A stretch of 64,000 bases of DNA from Nonomuraea aurantiaca (GTDB lineage Bacteria > Actinomycetota > Actinomycetes > Streptosporangiales > Streptosporangiaceae), in contig NZ_JAIWNB010000011.1 of assembly GCF_020215705.1 (NCBI RefSeq), positions 62,001 to 126,000 of the forward strand. The letters are read 5' to 3'. Shown piece after piece: positions 17,798-26,457 of this stretch. The position numbers and the translations under genes were made by a program. The notes under the pieces are model-generated. The model worked only from the letters and a program-made list of their open reading frames with translations. It was not told the DNA's origin and did not search any database. The first letter of the stretch is position 1, and every line of letters starts with the position of its first letter.

Positions 17798-17878
17798 ACT
17801 TGCCGATTGGGAATAGCGGTGAACCTGGATCGGGGGTTACTGCGTACTTCGTGGCAATCGACTTTCCGGAGACTTGCC

Positions 17879-18838
17879 ATGAGGATCCGCCATTCAGTCA
17901 TTGTTCTCGCGCTTTCCGGTGTCGCCGCGTGCAATGGCGGCGGCGAACCGGCAGCACCGGCGTTCGCGGGCGGCGCGACCGCGAATCCGCTGCCGGCCGG
18001 CGCATCGGTCTCCCCTTCCGAGGCCAAGAGCATTCTCGACCGGTACGAGCGCCTGGCCAAGCAGGCGAGTTCGAAGGGCAAAGGCTGGGAGGCCGCGGAA
18101 GCCGGGCTCTCTCTGCAACTGACCAACGCCGACGCCCGGATGGACGCGCTGCTCGGCGAGCGCAGGAAAGGCCGCGCCGGAGTCGATAAGTCCCGGTTCG
18201 CGATCCCGGCGAGTGGCGACTGGTTCCTGGCCGAGTACAAGACCGGGTCGAACTGGACACAACTGATCTTCCAGCAGACCACCGACGGGTGGCGCGTGGT
18301 CTCCGCCTCCGCGACGCGGCCACCCGCCATCGCCAAGGACGGCAACGGCTACGCCACCGCGCTGAACGTGGACGAGCGCGGCGGCCTCGCCGTCTCACCC
18401 CGGCAGGCGGCCACGAGGCACGCGCGCCTGATGAGCACGCTCGGCGCGGACGCGGACGCCAAGCAGTTGTTCGCGGCCGGCGACTACACCAGCAAGCTCG
18501 TGGCCGGCCTGCGGAGCGACCGGCAGAAGGCGCGGGGCCAGTGGAATCTGAAATACCAGCCGCAACTCGCACCGGAGATCTTCGCCCTCAAGACGTCGGC
18601 CGGCGGTGCCGTGGTCTGGTACGGAATGCGCGAGCAGGACACTTTCACCGCCCGCCCCGGCGCCGCGGAATTGGGGCTGTCGCAGCCCGGCTGGAAGGCG
18701 CTGAGCCGCAGCGCGTTCTACAAATCCAAGGTCACCATGAAGAGCGGCGCCATTTACGTCGCCGCCATCCCGCCGTCGTCCGGAAAGGTACGGGTGATCA
18801 GTCAGTGGTTCGCGCCGTTCAGCGTCAGCGGATCATGA
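17879..18838 (+). CDS. Putative secreted lipoprotein of unknown function
   Basis: This 319-residue protein has signal peptide MRIRHSVIVLALSGVAAC with the lipid-accepting Cys18, then a low-complexity linker. The mature part is Lys/Arg/Ala-rich with scattered strands (GDWFLAEYKTGSNWTQLIFQ, VVSASATRPPAIAKDGNGYA) and no family I recognise. I chose ATG 17879 because GGAG lies upstream and the signal peptide begins there; the longer frame from 17807 would bury it. It follows the ABC operon but may be separately transcribed. Confidence 0.7.
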   Translation: MRIRHSVIVLALSGVAACNGGGEPAAPAFAGGATANPLPAGASVSPSEAKSILDRYERLAKQASSKGKGWEAAEAGLSLQLTNADARMDALLGERRKGRAGVDKSRFAIPASGDWFLAEYKTGSNWTQLIFQQTTDGWRVVSASATRPPAIAKDGNGYATALNVDERGGLAVSPRQAATRHARLMSTLGADADAKQLFAAGDYTSKLVAGLRSDRQKARGQWNLKYQPQLAPEIFALKTSAGGAVVWYGMREQDTFTARPGAAELGLSQPGWKALSRSAFYKSKVTMKSGAIYVAAIPPSSGKVRVISQWFAPFSVSGS

Positions 18839-18893
18839 GCCTTTGATGCTGTTTGTGGGCTAATGCCCTTCGGCAGACTTCTTTTGCAGACCC

Positions 18894-18922
18894 TTTACCG
18901 TGCGTAGTTGATTGATTACAGT
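18894..18922 (+). promoter_or_regulatory. Probable promoter of the secreted/DUF4331/NicO gene group
   Basis: TTTACC (18894-18899) and TACAGT (18917-18922) are separated by 17 bases and each match four of six consensus positions. They lie about 60 bases before the first gene of the group, in the 140-base gap after the lipoprotein gene. Confidence 0.5.
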
Positions 18923-18980
18923 AAGTGCATCTGGCCTGGTCAGGAGCCAGACACCCTCCGCACGATGAAAGGTGCACTGC

Positions 18981-19646
18981 ATGCGCGCTCTCCCTCTCGT
19001 CGCCCGAACCGCCGCACTCGTCACCGCGATGCTCCTGGCGGCACCGGCCCTTTCCGCGGCCGCCAACCCCTTCCCCCCGCGACCCGGCGTCCCCGGCGGT
19101 CCGCCCGTGGACCAGCTCAGCGCCGTCTGCTTCAAGCTGCCGTACTTCGGCCCGAAGGGGCATGCCAACTTCGATTTCGGGGCGAAGGTCGTCCAACTGC
19201 TCGATGACCGGGGCGTCATGGTGGAAGGGGTCGACCCGATCGAGGCCAAGCCCCGCAACAAGGGCGTCTACATGCCGATCGGCTGGCAGCAGGACCACAT
19301 CGACCCGTGCAACGGCGTGTACTACCCGGGCGGCTTCACCCTCAACGACGTCAAGAGCGGTCACAAGGTGACGATCCACGACATTCACCTGCGCGCTGAC
19401 GGTGCTCACGCCGACGTGACGATCGACGGGGTCGAACAGGGCGAGCAGCTCGTGGCGACGTACAAGCTGCACGAGTTCCTGCCGACCGTGGCCACGCCCC
19501 GCCCGCTGGAGGGCGGCGTCGGGCCGAAGTACTGGCCGTTCTACGTCAGCGCGTACCTCAGCACCACGGTCAAGGACCTCACCGGCATCACGCTGAACGA
19601 GGGCGACTACCTCGCCAACCTCGACGCGGTCGTGCAGTACCTGTAA
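18981..19646 (+). CDS. Secreted protein of unknown function in the NicO cluster
   Basis: This 221-residue protein has a Sec signal peptide (MRALPLVARTAALVTAMLL, cleavage near LSAA). The mature part contains QLSAVCFKLPYFGPKGHANFD, a VKSGHKVTIHDIHLRADG strand region and only two clear cysteines. Several His residues (GHANF, HKVTIHDIHL, ADGAHAD) could bind metal. ATG 18981 has AAAGG seven bases upstream; GTG 18972 is less likely. It heads a group with a DUF4331 protein, a TPR protein and a Ni/Co transporter. I do not recognise its family. Confidence 0.65.
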   Translation: MRALPLVARTAALVTAMLLAAPALSAAANPFPPRPGVPGGPPVDQLSAVCFKLPYFGPKGHANFDFGAKVVQLLDDRGVMVEGVDPIEAKPRNKGVYMPIGWQQDHIDPCNGVYYPGGFTLNDVKSGHKVTIHDIHLRADGAHADVTIDGVEQGEQLVATYKLHEFLPTVATPRPLEGGVGPKYWPFYVSAYLSTTVKDLTGITLNEGDYLANLDAVVQYL

Positions 19647-19735
19647 CAGCCCGGCACCCGCGGCGGCGGAGAGCCCCCCTCCGTCGCCGCGTACCACCCG
19701 GAACCGCGTACGAGACCATCCGCGAAGCGAGGGAC

Positions 19736-21094
19736 ATGATGCTGAACCTCATCGGCAGACGGCCGTGGCTCATGGCCGCCGCCGCCTCCACCACCGTGCT
19801 GGCCGGCGCCGCGCTGCTCGGCCCGGCGATGGACGCCGTCACGGCGACCAGCCACTGGGACGCCCCGGGGACGTTCAAGGACAAGGTCATAGACGCCAGC
19901 GACCTGTACGCCTTCACCAGCCCGGACAAGCCCGACACGGTCACCATCGTGGCGGACTACATCCCCTTCCAGATCCCCAACAAGCCCTACCAGTTCGACA
20001 CCAACGTCCAATACGACCTGCACATCGACAACACCGGCAGCGGCAAGGCGGCCATCACCTACCGCTGGACCTTCCGCAACAAGGGGTTCCCGGTGCCCTC
20101 GGTCCTGCGGCGCGAACGCCAGGCGGCCGGACCCGAATCCTTGGTGGAGCAGAGCTTCACACTGACCAAGCTGCGGCCGGGTCAGCCCGACCAGACCCTG
20201 ATCAGGGATGGCTACGTGGGCCCTTCCGACATGGGCCTCCTGATCACGCCCGGCTACCAGAGACTGCGCCAGAAGGCCGTGCTCGACCTGCCCGGCGGCG
20301 GAAAGGTCTTCACCGGGCAGGCCGCCGATCCCTTCTTCAGCGACAACAAGGCGGTGAACCTGCTCAGGTTCGGCATGCCGTTCCCGCCGATCGCCACCGG
20401 CGTGCCGATGAACGTCGACTCGCTCGCCATCCAGGTCCCCAAGTCCGAACTGGCCTTGGGCGGCGACCCCACGGCCAACCCGGTCGTCGGCGTCTGGACC
20501 ACGGCCGCCCGCAAATCCCTGAACGGCGAGTACAAGCAGGTGTCACGGCTGGGCAACCCCAACTACAACGAGGCGCTCATCCCGTTCGCCTCGCGTGACC
20601 GCTTCAACGGCATGCGCCCGCAGGACGACGCCGGCAGCGGCCTGGTCGTCGAGTCCACCCGGGACCCGGAGCAGGCCAGAACCGTCGAGCGGCAGGCCGG
20701 GGTCAAGGCGCCGGCCCCACCGCGCGCGGACTTGGAGGAGATCTACCTCACCGGCCTGACCACCAAGCGGGGCGGCCCGCTGAAGGAGGACCTCAACTCG
20801 CAGCTGCTCAACCGGGACGCCTCGGGCTTCACGCCCACGGAGCAGTTGCGGCTCAACATGAGCACCACCGTCACTGCCGAACCACACAAGTACGGCTACC
20901 TCAAAGGCGACAAGCAGGGCTATCCCAACGGCCGCCGCCTCACCGACGACGTGGTCACCGTCAACCTCCGGATGCTCCTGGGCGAGCCGGCGGGACCGGG
21001 CGCGCCCGGTCTGATCGACGAGAACAACCCGGTCTTCCTCACCGCACCCCTCACCGGCAGCTTCCCGTACGTCGGCCTGCCGGTGCACGCCTAG
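19736..21094 (+). CDS. Secreted DUF4331-family protein
   Basis: This 452-residue protein has a signal peptide (MLNLIGRRPWLMAAAASTT and following helix) and DUF4331 hallmarks: TSHWDAPGT near residue 38, then DASDLYAFTSPDKPDTVTIVADY and the late GYPNGRRLTDDVVTVNLRM. The function of DUF4331 is unknown. Members are extracellular and often sit beside TPR proteins and NicO transporters, as here. GAGGG lies before the ATG pair at 19736-19741. The 11-base gap to the next gene indicates an operon. Confidence 0.88.
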   Translation: MMLNLIGRRPWLMAAAASTTVLAGAALLGPAMDAVTATSHWDAPGTFKDKVIDASDLYAFTSPDKPDTVTIVADYIPFQIPNKPYQFDTNVQYDLHIDNTGSGKAAITYRWTFRNKGFPVPSVLRRERQAAGPESLVEQSFTLTKLRPGQPDQTLIRDGYVGPSDMGLLITPGYQRLRQKAVLDLPGGGKVFTGQAADPFFSDNKAVNLLRFGMPFPPIATGVPMNVDSLAIQVPKSELALGGDPTANPVVGVWTTAARKSLNGEYKQVSRLGNPNYNEALIPFASRDRFNGMRPQDDAGSGLVVESTRDPEQARTVERQAGVKAPAPPRADLEEIYLTGLTTKRGGPLKEDLNSQLLNRDASGFTPTEQLRLNMSTTVTAEPHKYGYLKGDKQGYPNGRRLTDDVVTVNLRMLLGEPAGPGAPGLIDENNPVFLTAPLTGSFPYVGLPVHA

Positions 21095-21105
21095 ACCGAG
21101 GACCG

Positions 21106-22395
21106 ATGAGACGCGTACGGAAAGCGCTACCGCTGCTGGGCTGCGTGCTCCTGGGCTGCGCCCTGCTGGCCTGGTTCGCCCCCGGCGCCTGGCTCCGCCG
21201 GGACGAACCGCCGCCCACCCCTCCGCGGCGTACGGCGTACGAACCGGCCGCGTTCATCGATCAGGCCCAGGACCATCTGCGCCGCCACCCCGGCGACACA
21301 CGGACCTGGGCCGACCTCGGCGGCGCGTACCTGGAGCAGGCCCGCCGTACCGGCGACCCGGCCTTCTACGGAAAGGCGCAGGGGGCGTTGCAGCGCTCCC
21401 TGCCGCACATCGACGCCGTGATCGGGATGGGCGCCCTGGCCAACGCCCGGCACGACTTCGCTCTCGCGCTGCGCTGGGGCACGCGGGCGCGCCGCGCCGC
21501 GCCGTATCGGTGGCCGCTGTACGCCGTGCTCACCGACGCGTACGTGGAGCTCGGCCAGTACGTCAAGGCCGACCGGGTGCTCCGCCACCTGCTCGACGGC
21601 CGTCCGGACCTGGTCTCCTTCACCCGTGCCGCGCACCTGTTCCAGCTGCGCGGGCAGAGCGCCCGTGCGCGCGAGGCCCTGGAACGGGCCCGCGAGATCG
21701 CCTCCGACCCCGCCGACTATGCCTTCTGCGTGTGGCAGCTCGGGGAGCTCGCCTGGAGCGACGGCGACCCGCGCGCCGCCCTGGCCGCCTACACCGAGGC
21801 GCTGGCCGCCGACCCCTCACACACCCCCTCTCTCGCAGGCTCTCTCGCCGGCAAGGCCCGCGCCGAGGCCGCGCTCGGGCGCTTCGCCGACGCGCGGCGC
21901 GACTACGCCGCCGCCGTCACGCGGAGTCCCTCCTTCGTCGTGGAGTACGGCGAGCTGCTCCAGCACCTCGGGGACCGGGCCGGGGCTCGGCGGCTGTACG
22001 CGGTGTTTCGCGCGCAGGTCAAGGTGCAGGCGGCGAACGGCGTGACGGACTCCCTCGCCGTCGGCCGGTACGAGGCGGACCACGGCTCACCGGCTGTCGC
22101 CGTGCGAGAGCTGCGGGCGGAGTGGGGGCGGCGGCACAGTGTGGACGTGGCCGACGCGCTCGGCTGGGCCCTGCACCGGGCCGGACACCACGCCGATGCC
22201 GCCCGATATGCCGCTTATGCCGACCGGCTCGGCGGGCGGAACGCGCTGTTCGCCTACCACCGAGGGGAGATCTCCCGCGCCCTCGGCCGCACCGATTCGG
22301 CCCACGCCCAGCTGGCCAGGGCGCTGTCCATCAACCCGTACTTCTCCCCGGACGGCCCAACGAAGGCCCGAGCGGCACTGGGCGGCGCGGCGTGA
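21106..22395 (+). CDS. Membrane-anchored TPR-repeat protein
   Basis: This 429-residue protein has one N-terminal membrane helix or lipoprotein-like signal (LLGCVLLGCALLAWF) and then tandem tetratricopeptide repeats. Examples are TWADLGGAYLEQARRTGDP, YAVLTDAYVELGQYVKADR and GELAWSDGDPRAALAAYTEA. TPR domains scaffold protein-protein contacts, here probably outside the membrane. It lies between the DUF4331 gene and the NicO gene, and its TGA overlaps the NicO GTG, so its production is coupled to the transporter. Confidence 0.85.
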   Translation: MRRVRKALPLLGCVLLGCALLAWFAPGAWLRRDEPPPTPPRRTAYEPAAFIDQAQDHLRRHPGDTRTWADLGGAYLEQARRTGDPAFYGKAQGALQRSLPHIDAVIGMGALANARHDFALALRWGTRARRAAPYRWPLYAVLTDAYVELGQYVKADRVLRHLLDGRPDLVSFTRAAHLFQLRGQSARAREALERAREIASDPADYAFCVWQLGELAWSDGDPRAALAAYTEALAADPSHTPSLAGSLAGKARAEAALGRFADARRDYAAAVTRSPSFVVEYGELLQHLGDRAGARRLYAVFRAQVKVQAANGVTDSLAVGRYEADHGSPAVAVRELRAEWGRRHSVDVADALGWALHRAGHHADAARYAAYADRLGGRNALFAYHRGEISRALGRTDSAHAQLARALSINPYFSPDGPTKARAALGGAA

Positions 22396-23786
22396 TCGGC
22401 GTTGTCGCCGCCGCTGTGATCCTGGCCGCGCACCCGCTGGGGAACCTGAGCGTCAACCACTACGACGGTCTGAGAGTGTTCCTCGACCGGATCGAGGACA
22501 CGGCGATCATCGACAGCGCCGAGATCCCCACCCTGCAGCAGCGCCAGAACACCTCCGGGCCACCCGATGCCTATGCGGCGCGCGCCTGCGGGGAGCTGGC
22601 CGACGCGGTGCGCGGGCAGGTCGGGGAACGGCCACTGGCCTGGCGTGTCACCAGCGCGTCCTTCGCCTACCGCCCCGGTGCCGCCGGGCTGCCCACCAGC
22701 AGGCTCACCTGCCGTCTGACCGCCCCGCTACGCGTTGAGCGGCCGCTCACTCTGACGTTCGCCAACCCGTACCGCGGCGAGGCCGTCGGCTGGCGGGAGA
22801 TCACGGCGGCCGGCTCCGGTGTCCGGCTCAGCGCGTCCAGTGTGCCCGCCCGCAGCATGTCCGGTGAGCTGCACGCGTACCCGGCGGACCTGCTCAGCTC
22901 CCCGCTCGACGTCCGCCAGGCCCGCTTCACGGTGGAGCCGGGCAGCGGCGGCCTCGGCACATCGGCCCGCGTGCCCGGTGCGGACGTGCTCACCCGCTAC
23001 ACCGGTCTGCTGGCCGACCGCCTCAACAGCCTGGTCGGGGCCGACCGGCTGACGGTCCCGCTCGGGCTGCTGGCCCTGCTCGTGTCGCTGGTCCTGGGTG
23101 CCGCCCATGCCGCGCTGCCCGGCCACGGCAAGACCGTCATGGCCGCGTACCTGGCCGGGCGTGACGGCGGCCTGCGGGACGCGCTCGCGGTGGCCGCGAC
23201 GGTGACGCTGACGCACACCGCCGGGGTGATCGTGCTGGGCGTGCTGCTGTCGGTCAGCGCCTCGATCGCCGGGGCGGCGGTGCTGGGCTGGCTCGGGGTG
23301 ATCAGCGGGCTGCTCATCGCGGCGATCGGCGCCGCCCTGCTCCGCTCAGCCACCGTACGACCCGCGAGCCACCACGGAGACGCGGACGGGCACGCGGTTG
23401 GGAAGGCGCACGAGCACGGGCATGCGCACGGACACGGGCGTGCGCACGAGCATGGGCATGGGCACGGACATTTCGCTCCGTCGGGGCGGGGCGTGGTCGG
23501 GCTGGGGATCGCGGGTGGGCTGGTGCCGAGCCCGTCGGCTCTGGTGGTGTTGCTGGGGGCGATGGCGCTCGGGCGCACGGCGTTCGGGATCGTCACGGTC
23601 GTCTGTTACGGACTGGGCATGGCCCTGACCCTGCTCGCCGCGGCCCTCACCGTCCGCCGCCTGGCCGGCCTCACCCTGACGAACCGGCTGACCAGGCTGC
23701 GCCCGTACACGGCGACGATCACCGCCGCACTCGTCCTGCTCGTCGGCACGGGGATCGCCGTCCGTGCCCTGGCCTCCCTGGTCTAG
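22392..23786 (+). CDS. NicO-family nickel/cobalt transporter with His-rich loop
   Basis: This 464-residue protein has an N-terminal hydrophobic segment, an extracytoplasmic region to about residue 215, and then about six membrane helices. AAHAALPGHGKTVMAAYL (238-255) holds the HxxxPGHGKT-like motif of RcnA/NicO proteins. Residues 327-360 form a His/Gly/Ala/Glu loop with over a dozen histidines, typical for Ni2+/Co2+ handling. The last helices include GLGIAGGLVPSPSALVVLLG. Family members export or import Ni2+/Co2+; direction cannot be read here. GTG 22392 overlaps the TPR stop. Confidence 0.88.
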   Translation: MIGVVAAAVILAAHPLGNLSVNHYDGLRVFLDRIEDTAIIDSAEIPTLQQRQNTSGPPDAYAARACGELADAVRGQVGERPLAWRVTSASFAYRPGAAGLPTSRLTCRLTAPLRVERPLTLTFANPYRGEAVGWREITAAGSGVRLSASSVPARSMSGELHAYPADLLSSPLDVRQARFTVEPGSGGLGTSARVPGADVLTRYTGLLADRLNSLVGADRLTVPLGLLALLVSLVLGAAHAALPGHGKTVMAAYLAGRDGGLRDALAVAATVTLTHTAGVIVLGVLLSVSASIAGAAVLGWLGVISGLLIAAIGAALLRSATVRPASHHGDADGHAVGKAHEHGHAHGHGRAHEHGHGHGHFAPSGRGVVGLGIAGGLVPSPSALVVLLGAMALGRTAFGIVTVVCYGLGMALTLLAAALTVRRLAGLTLTNRLTRLRPYTATITAALVLLVGTGIAVRALASLV

Positions 23787-23797
23787 GACGCCGCTGG

Positions 23798-24760
23798 TCA
23801 GGTGGTGGTGGCCACCCGGCCGGCGGGGGCGAGCCGGTCACGCCGGTCCAGCCGTCTGACGGCGGCAGCGGAGGTGAGCCCGGCGACGGCCAGCAGCAGC
23901 CAGGGCAGAGCGGCCAGCCGCGTCGTACGAGCCGCGTCGAGCAGGGCACCGGCGACCAGGTTGCCGGTCAAGATGCCCACACCCGAGGCCAGGTTGTAGA
24001 TCCCGTAGTAGGTGCCGATCAGCCGATCTCCCGCCATGTCGGCGATGGTGGCCATCTCGAACGGGAAGGCCACAAGGGTGCCGACCGTGAGCAGAAGAGT
24101 GCAGGCGAGCACCGGCAGCATCGCCCACACCGGCGCCAGCGGCAGGTGCGCCGCCGCGGCCGGCGGCAGGAAGGCGATGCCCATGAGGGCCAGACCGCGG
24201 CTGATCGCCTGGCCGCGGCTCCAGCGCGCCGCACACCAGGTGGTCAGGTGCACCTGCCCGGCGATGCCGAGCAGCGCGGAGAGGGCGTACAGCGCCATCA
24301 CCCCCGCCTGGCCGCCGCCGAAGCGCTGCACCTGCAGCGGCAGGGCCAGGTACATCTGGTACGACAGCGCGTACGAGGCGATCATCGCCGCGGCGAAGGA
24401 GACGAACGCCCGGTTCCCGAACGCCGCGCGCCACTCGCGCAGCACCGGCTGGCGTTCTGCCGCAGGAGGGCGCCGGGCGGGCAGCCACACGCCTTGCAGG
24501 ACGGCCAGCACCGCGAAGATCGCCGCCGCGGACAGGCACACGGCCGGGAAGCCGACGCTCATCAGGGCGATGCCGGCCAGCGGACCGAGCAGGATGCCTG
24601 CCTGGTAGAACACGTTGAACACGGCGAAGGCCGTCACTTTGCGCTCGCCGGCCTCGACGGCCAGGTAGGCGCGGGCCGCCGGGTTGAACAGCGCCCCGGC
24701 GAAGCCGGTCACGGCGGCCGCCGCGAGGAGTCAGGGCAGCGAGGTGGTCAGCCCGTGCTG
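23798..24760 (-). pseudogene. MFS transporter missing its N-terminus, with an internal stop
   Basis: The open frame of 304 residues from 24712 reads as the last eight to nine helices of an MFS exporter (TGFAGALFNPAARAYLAVEA, FNVFYQAGILLGPLAGIAL). Matching sequence continues upstream as GLTTSLP, a TGA, then LLAAAAVTGF, so a stop interrupts the gene. Beyond about 24760 the MFS similarity ends and an aminotransferase remnant begins on the opposite strand. At least three N-terminal helices (roughly 90-100 residues) are missing, so it is unlikely to transport. Confidence 0.7.
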
Positions 24761-24761
24761 C

Positions 24762-25030
24762 GCGACCTCCCAACCGTGCAGATCCTCACTCCGGACGAGC
24801 CCGACATGTACGGCGCCATCACCGCCTTGCGACTGCGCGGCCGTACCTCTGAAGCCGACAACCAGGCCATCGCCGACGAGCTCATGACCCGGCACCGGAT
24901 CTTCACCGTCGCCCGCACCGGGATGACCGGCGGCGCCGCCGTACGCGTCACCCCGGCCCTGTTCACCTCCGCCGACGATGTGGACCGGCTCGCGGCGGCG
25001 CTGCGCGACATCGCCCGCAGAGAGGCGTGA
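24762..25030 (+). pseudogene. C-terminal remnant of a class V aminotransferase-like protein
   Basis: The frame carries LPTVQILTPDEPDMYGAITA and then a complete small C-terminal domain (MTRHRIFTVARTGMTGGAAV, VDRLAAALRDIARREA). This matches the end of isopenicillin-N-epimerase-like PLP enzymes. The PLP-binding large domain is absent. It abuts the truncated MFS remnant head to head, so a deletion joined the two. Confidence 0.65.
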
Positions 25031-25101
25031 TCAGCGCCTGGCCTTGACCGCGCTCTTTGAGCCTGCCCCCATTCATCCCGAAATCCGGCTATCATCGTGA
25101 T

Positions 25102-25581
25102 ATGGCGATTGATTCTGAAGATGATCGATGTGTGAGTGCCGATCCCGATGGCGGCAGATGTGTGAGTACCGATATCGCCGCCGGCATCTCCCCTGCGGCG
25201 GCGCTGTTCCACTCCCTGGCCGATGAGACCCGGCTGCGCATCGTGCAGCGCCTGACCCGGGGGGAGGCGCGGGTGGTGGACCTGACCGCCCAGCTGGGGC
25301 TGGCCCAGTCCACCGTGTCCAAGCACCTGGCCTGCCTGCGTGACTGCGGGCTGGTCGATTACCGCACCGAGGGCCGCCAGTCGTTCTACTCCCTGACCCG
25401 GCCGGAGCTGATGGACCTGCTGGCCTCAGCCGAGCAGCTGCTGGCCGCCACCGGCCACGCGATCGCCCTGTGCCCCGTCTACGGCACCGAGCACACCGAC
25501 GGGGATGGCAGCGGAGGTGGGGGCGGGGACGCCGAGCCGGTGGCCGGGGAGCCGGTGGCCGGGGAGGCGTCGAGGGCGTGA
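25102..25581 (+). CDS. ArsR/SmtB-family metal sensor, CmtR-like
   Basis: This 159-residue protein has a winged helix (residues about 30-110) with recognition helix AQSTVSKHLACLRDCGLVDY. Cys78 and Cys82 in ACLRDCG align with the Cd/Pb ligands Cys57 and Cys61 of CmtR, and Cys124 in IALCPVYG is placed like Cys102. It should therefore repress until Cd2+, Pb2+ or a similar thiophilic metal binds. Two further cysteines occur in an N-terminal RCVS repeat. Its stop overlaps the start of the CDF-like transporter, its likely target. ATG 25102 is the best start although the upstream site is weak. Confidence 0.85.
   Translation: MAIDSEDDRCVSADPDGGRCVSTDIAAGISPAAALFHSLADETRLRIVQRLTRGEARVVDLTAQLGLAQSTVSKHLACLRDCGLVDYRTEGRQSFYSLTRPELMDLLASAEQLLAATGHAIALCPVYGTEHTDGDGSGGGGGDAEPVAGEPVAGEASRA
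25128..25173 (+). repeat. Direct repeat at the 5' end of the CmtR-like gene
   Basis: ATGTGTGAGT(G/A)CCGAT occurs at 25128-25143 and 25158-25173, a period of 30 bases (10 codons). Translated, both give RCVS.D. It may be a duplicated peptide that adds cysteines, or, if translation starts later than 25102, a pair of operator half-sites. Confidence 0.6.
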
Positions 25582-26303
25582 GCGTGACGAACCTGCCCGG
25601 CCTCCGCCCGGCTCCGGCCCGGCGCGCCTTGCTGCAGCGCCGGATCCGGCTGCTGGTCGCGGCGACCATTACCTACAACGTGATCGAGGCCGCGGTGGCC
25701 ATCACCGCCGGCGCCGTCGCCTCCTCCGCCGCGCTGATCGGCTTCGGGCTCGACTCCGTCGTCGAGGTCGCCTCGGCCGCCGCGGTGGCCTGGCAATTCT
25801 CCGCCACCGACCACGAGCGCCGGGAACGGGCCGCGCTGCGCGTCATCGCGATCTCCTTCTTCGCGCTGGCCGCCTACGTCACCTTCGATGCGGTACGCGC
25901 CCTGCTTGGCGCCGGACAGGCCGAACATTCCACGCCCGGGCTGATCCTGGCCGCGCTCAGCCTGGTGATCATGCCGTTCCTGTCGGCGGCCCAGCGCCGC
26001 GCCGGCCGCGAGCTCGGCTCCACCTCGGCGGTGGCCGACTCCAAGCAGACCCTGCTGTGCACCTACCTGTCCGGGGCGCTGCTCGTGGGGCTGGCGCTCA
26101 ACAGCCTGTTCGGCTGGTCCTGGGCGGACCCGATCACCGCCCTGGTCATCGCCGCCGTGGCGGTCAAGGAAGGCCGCGAAGCTTGGCGCGGCGATGCCTG
26201 CTGCGCCGTGCCTGCCGGTTTGACGACCTCAACCGCCAACGCCACCGAAGTCGACGCGTGCACTGATGGCTGCTGCGCGCCCACCCAGGAGGATCCCCGA
26301 TGA
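25578..26303 (+). CDS. CDF-like heavy-metal cation transporter with Cys-rich tail
   Basis: This 241-residue membrane protein has about six helices. VIEAAVAITAGAVASSAALI and GFGLDSVVEVASAA match the helix 1-2 region of cation-diffusion-facilitator-like proteins encoded beside CmtR. The C-terminus is unusual: GDACCAVPAG, then DACTDGCCAPT, giving six cysteines in about 35 residues for soft-metal binding. GTG 25578 overlaps the regulator stop. It probably exports the metal sensed by the regulator. Confidence 0.82.
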   Translation: MSVTNLPGLRPAPARRALLQRRIRLLVAATITYNVIEAAVAITAGAVASSAALIGFGLDSVVEVASAAAVAWQFSATDHERRERAALRVIAISFFALAAYVTFDAVRALLGAGQAEHSTPGLILAALSLVIMPFLSAAQRRAGRELGSTSAVADSKQTLLCTYLSGALLVGLALNSLFGWSWADPITALVIAAVAVKEGREAWRGDACCAVPAGLTTSTANATEVDACTDGCCAPTQEDPR

Positions 26304-26377
26304 TCGGCCGCCCGATGCCCGCCCGCGTACGGTCCGCCTACCGCGCCGAGATGCGCGCCGCCCGCACCGCCGCCGAG
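26300..26377 (+). pseudogene. N-terminal fragment of a DUF3703-like protein
   Basis: An ATG overlaps the transporter stop (ATGA) and begins PMPARVRSAYRAEMRAARTA, which resembles the start of DUF3703 proteins that often follow CmtR-transporter pairs. After about 26 codons the resemblance stops and the frame runs into the antisense of the acetyltransferase gene. It is probably the stub of a deleted third operon gene. The identification rests on 20-odd residues. Confidence 0.4.
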
Positions 26378-26457
26378 CCGCCCTGCTCCAGGCCCCTGGC
26401 GACCCGCAAGGACACCGACAAGCGTCCGCCGTCTCTCTCCGGGGACAGCCTACGGGA

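Noticed and set aside
24700..24760. TGA in the MFS frame as selenocysteine
   Set aside because: No selenocysteine insertion hairpin or known selenoprotein family; the gene is also truncated, so decay is simpler.
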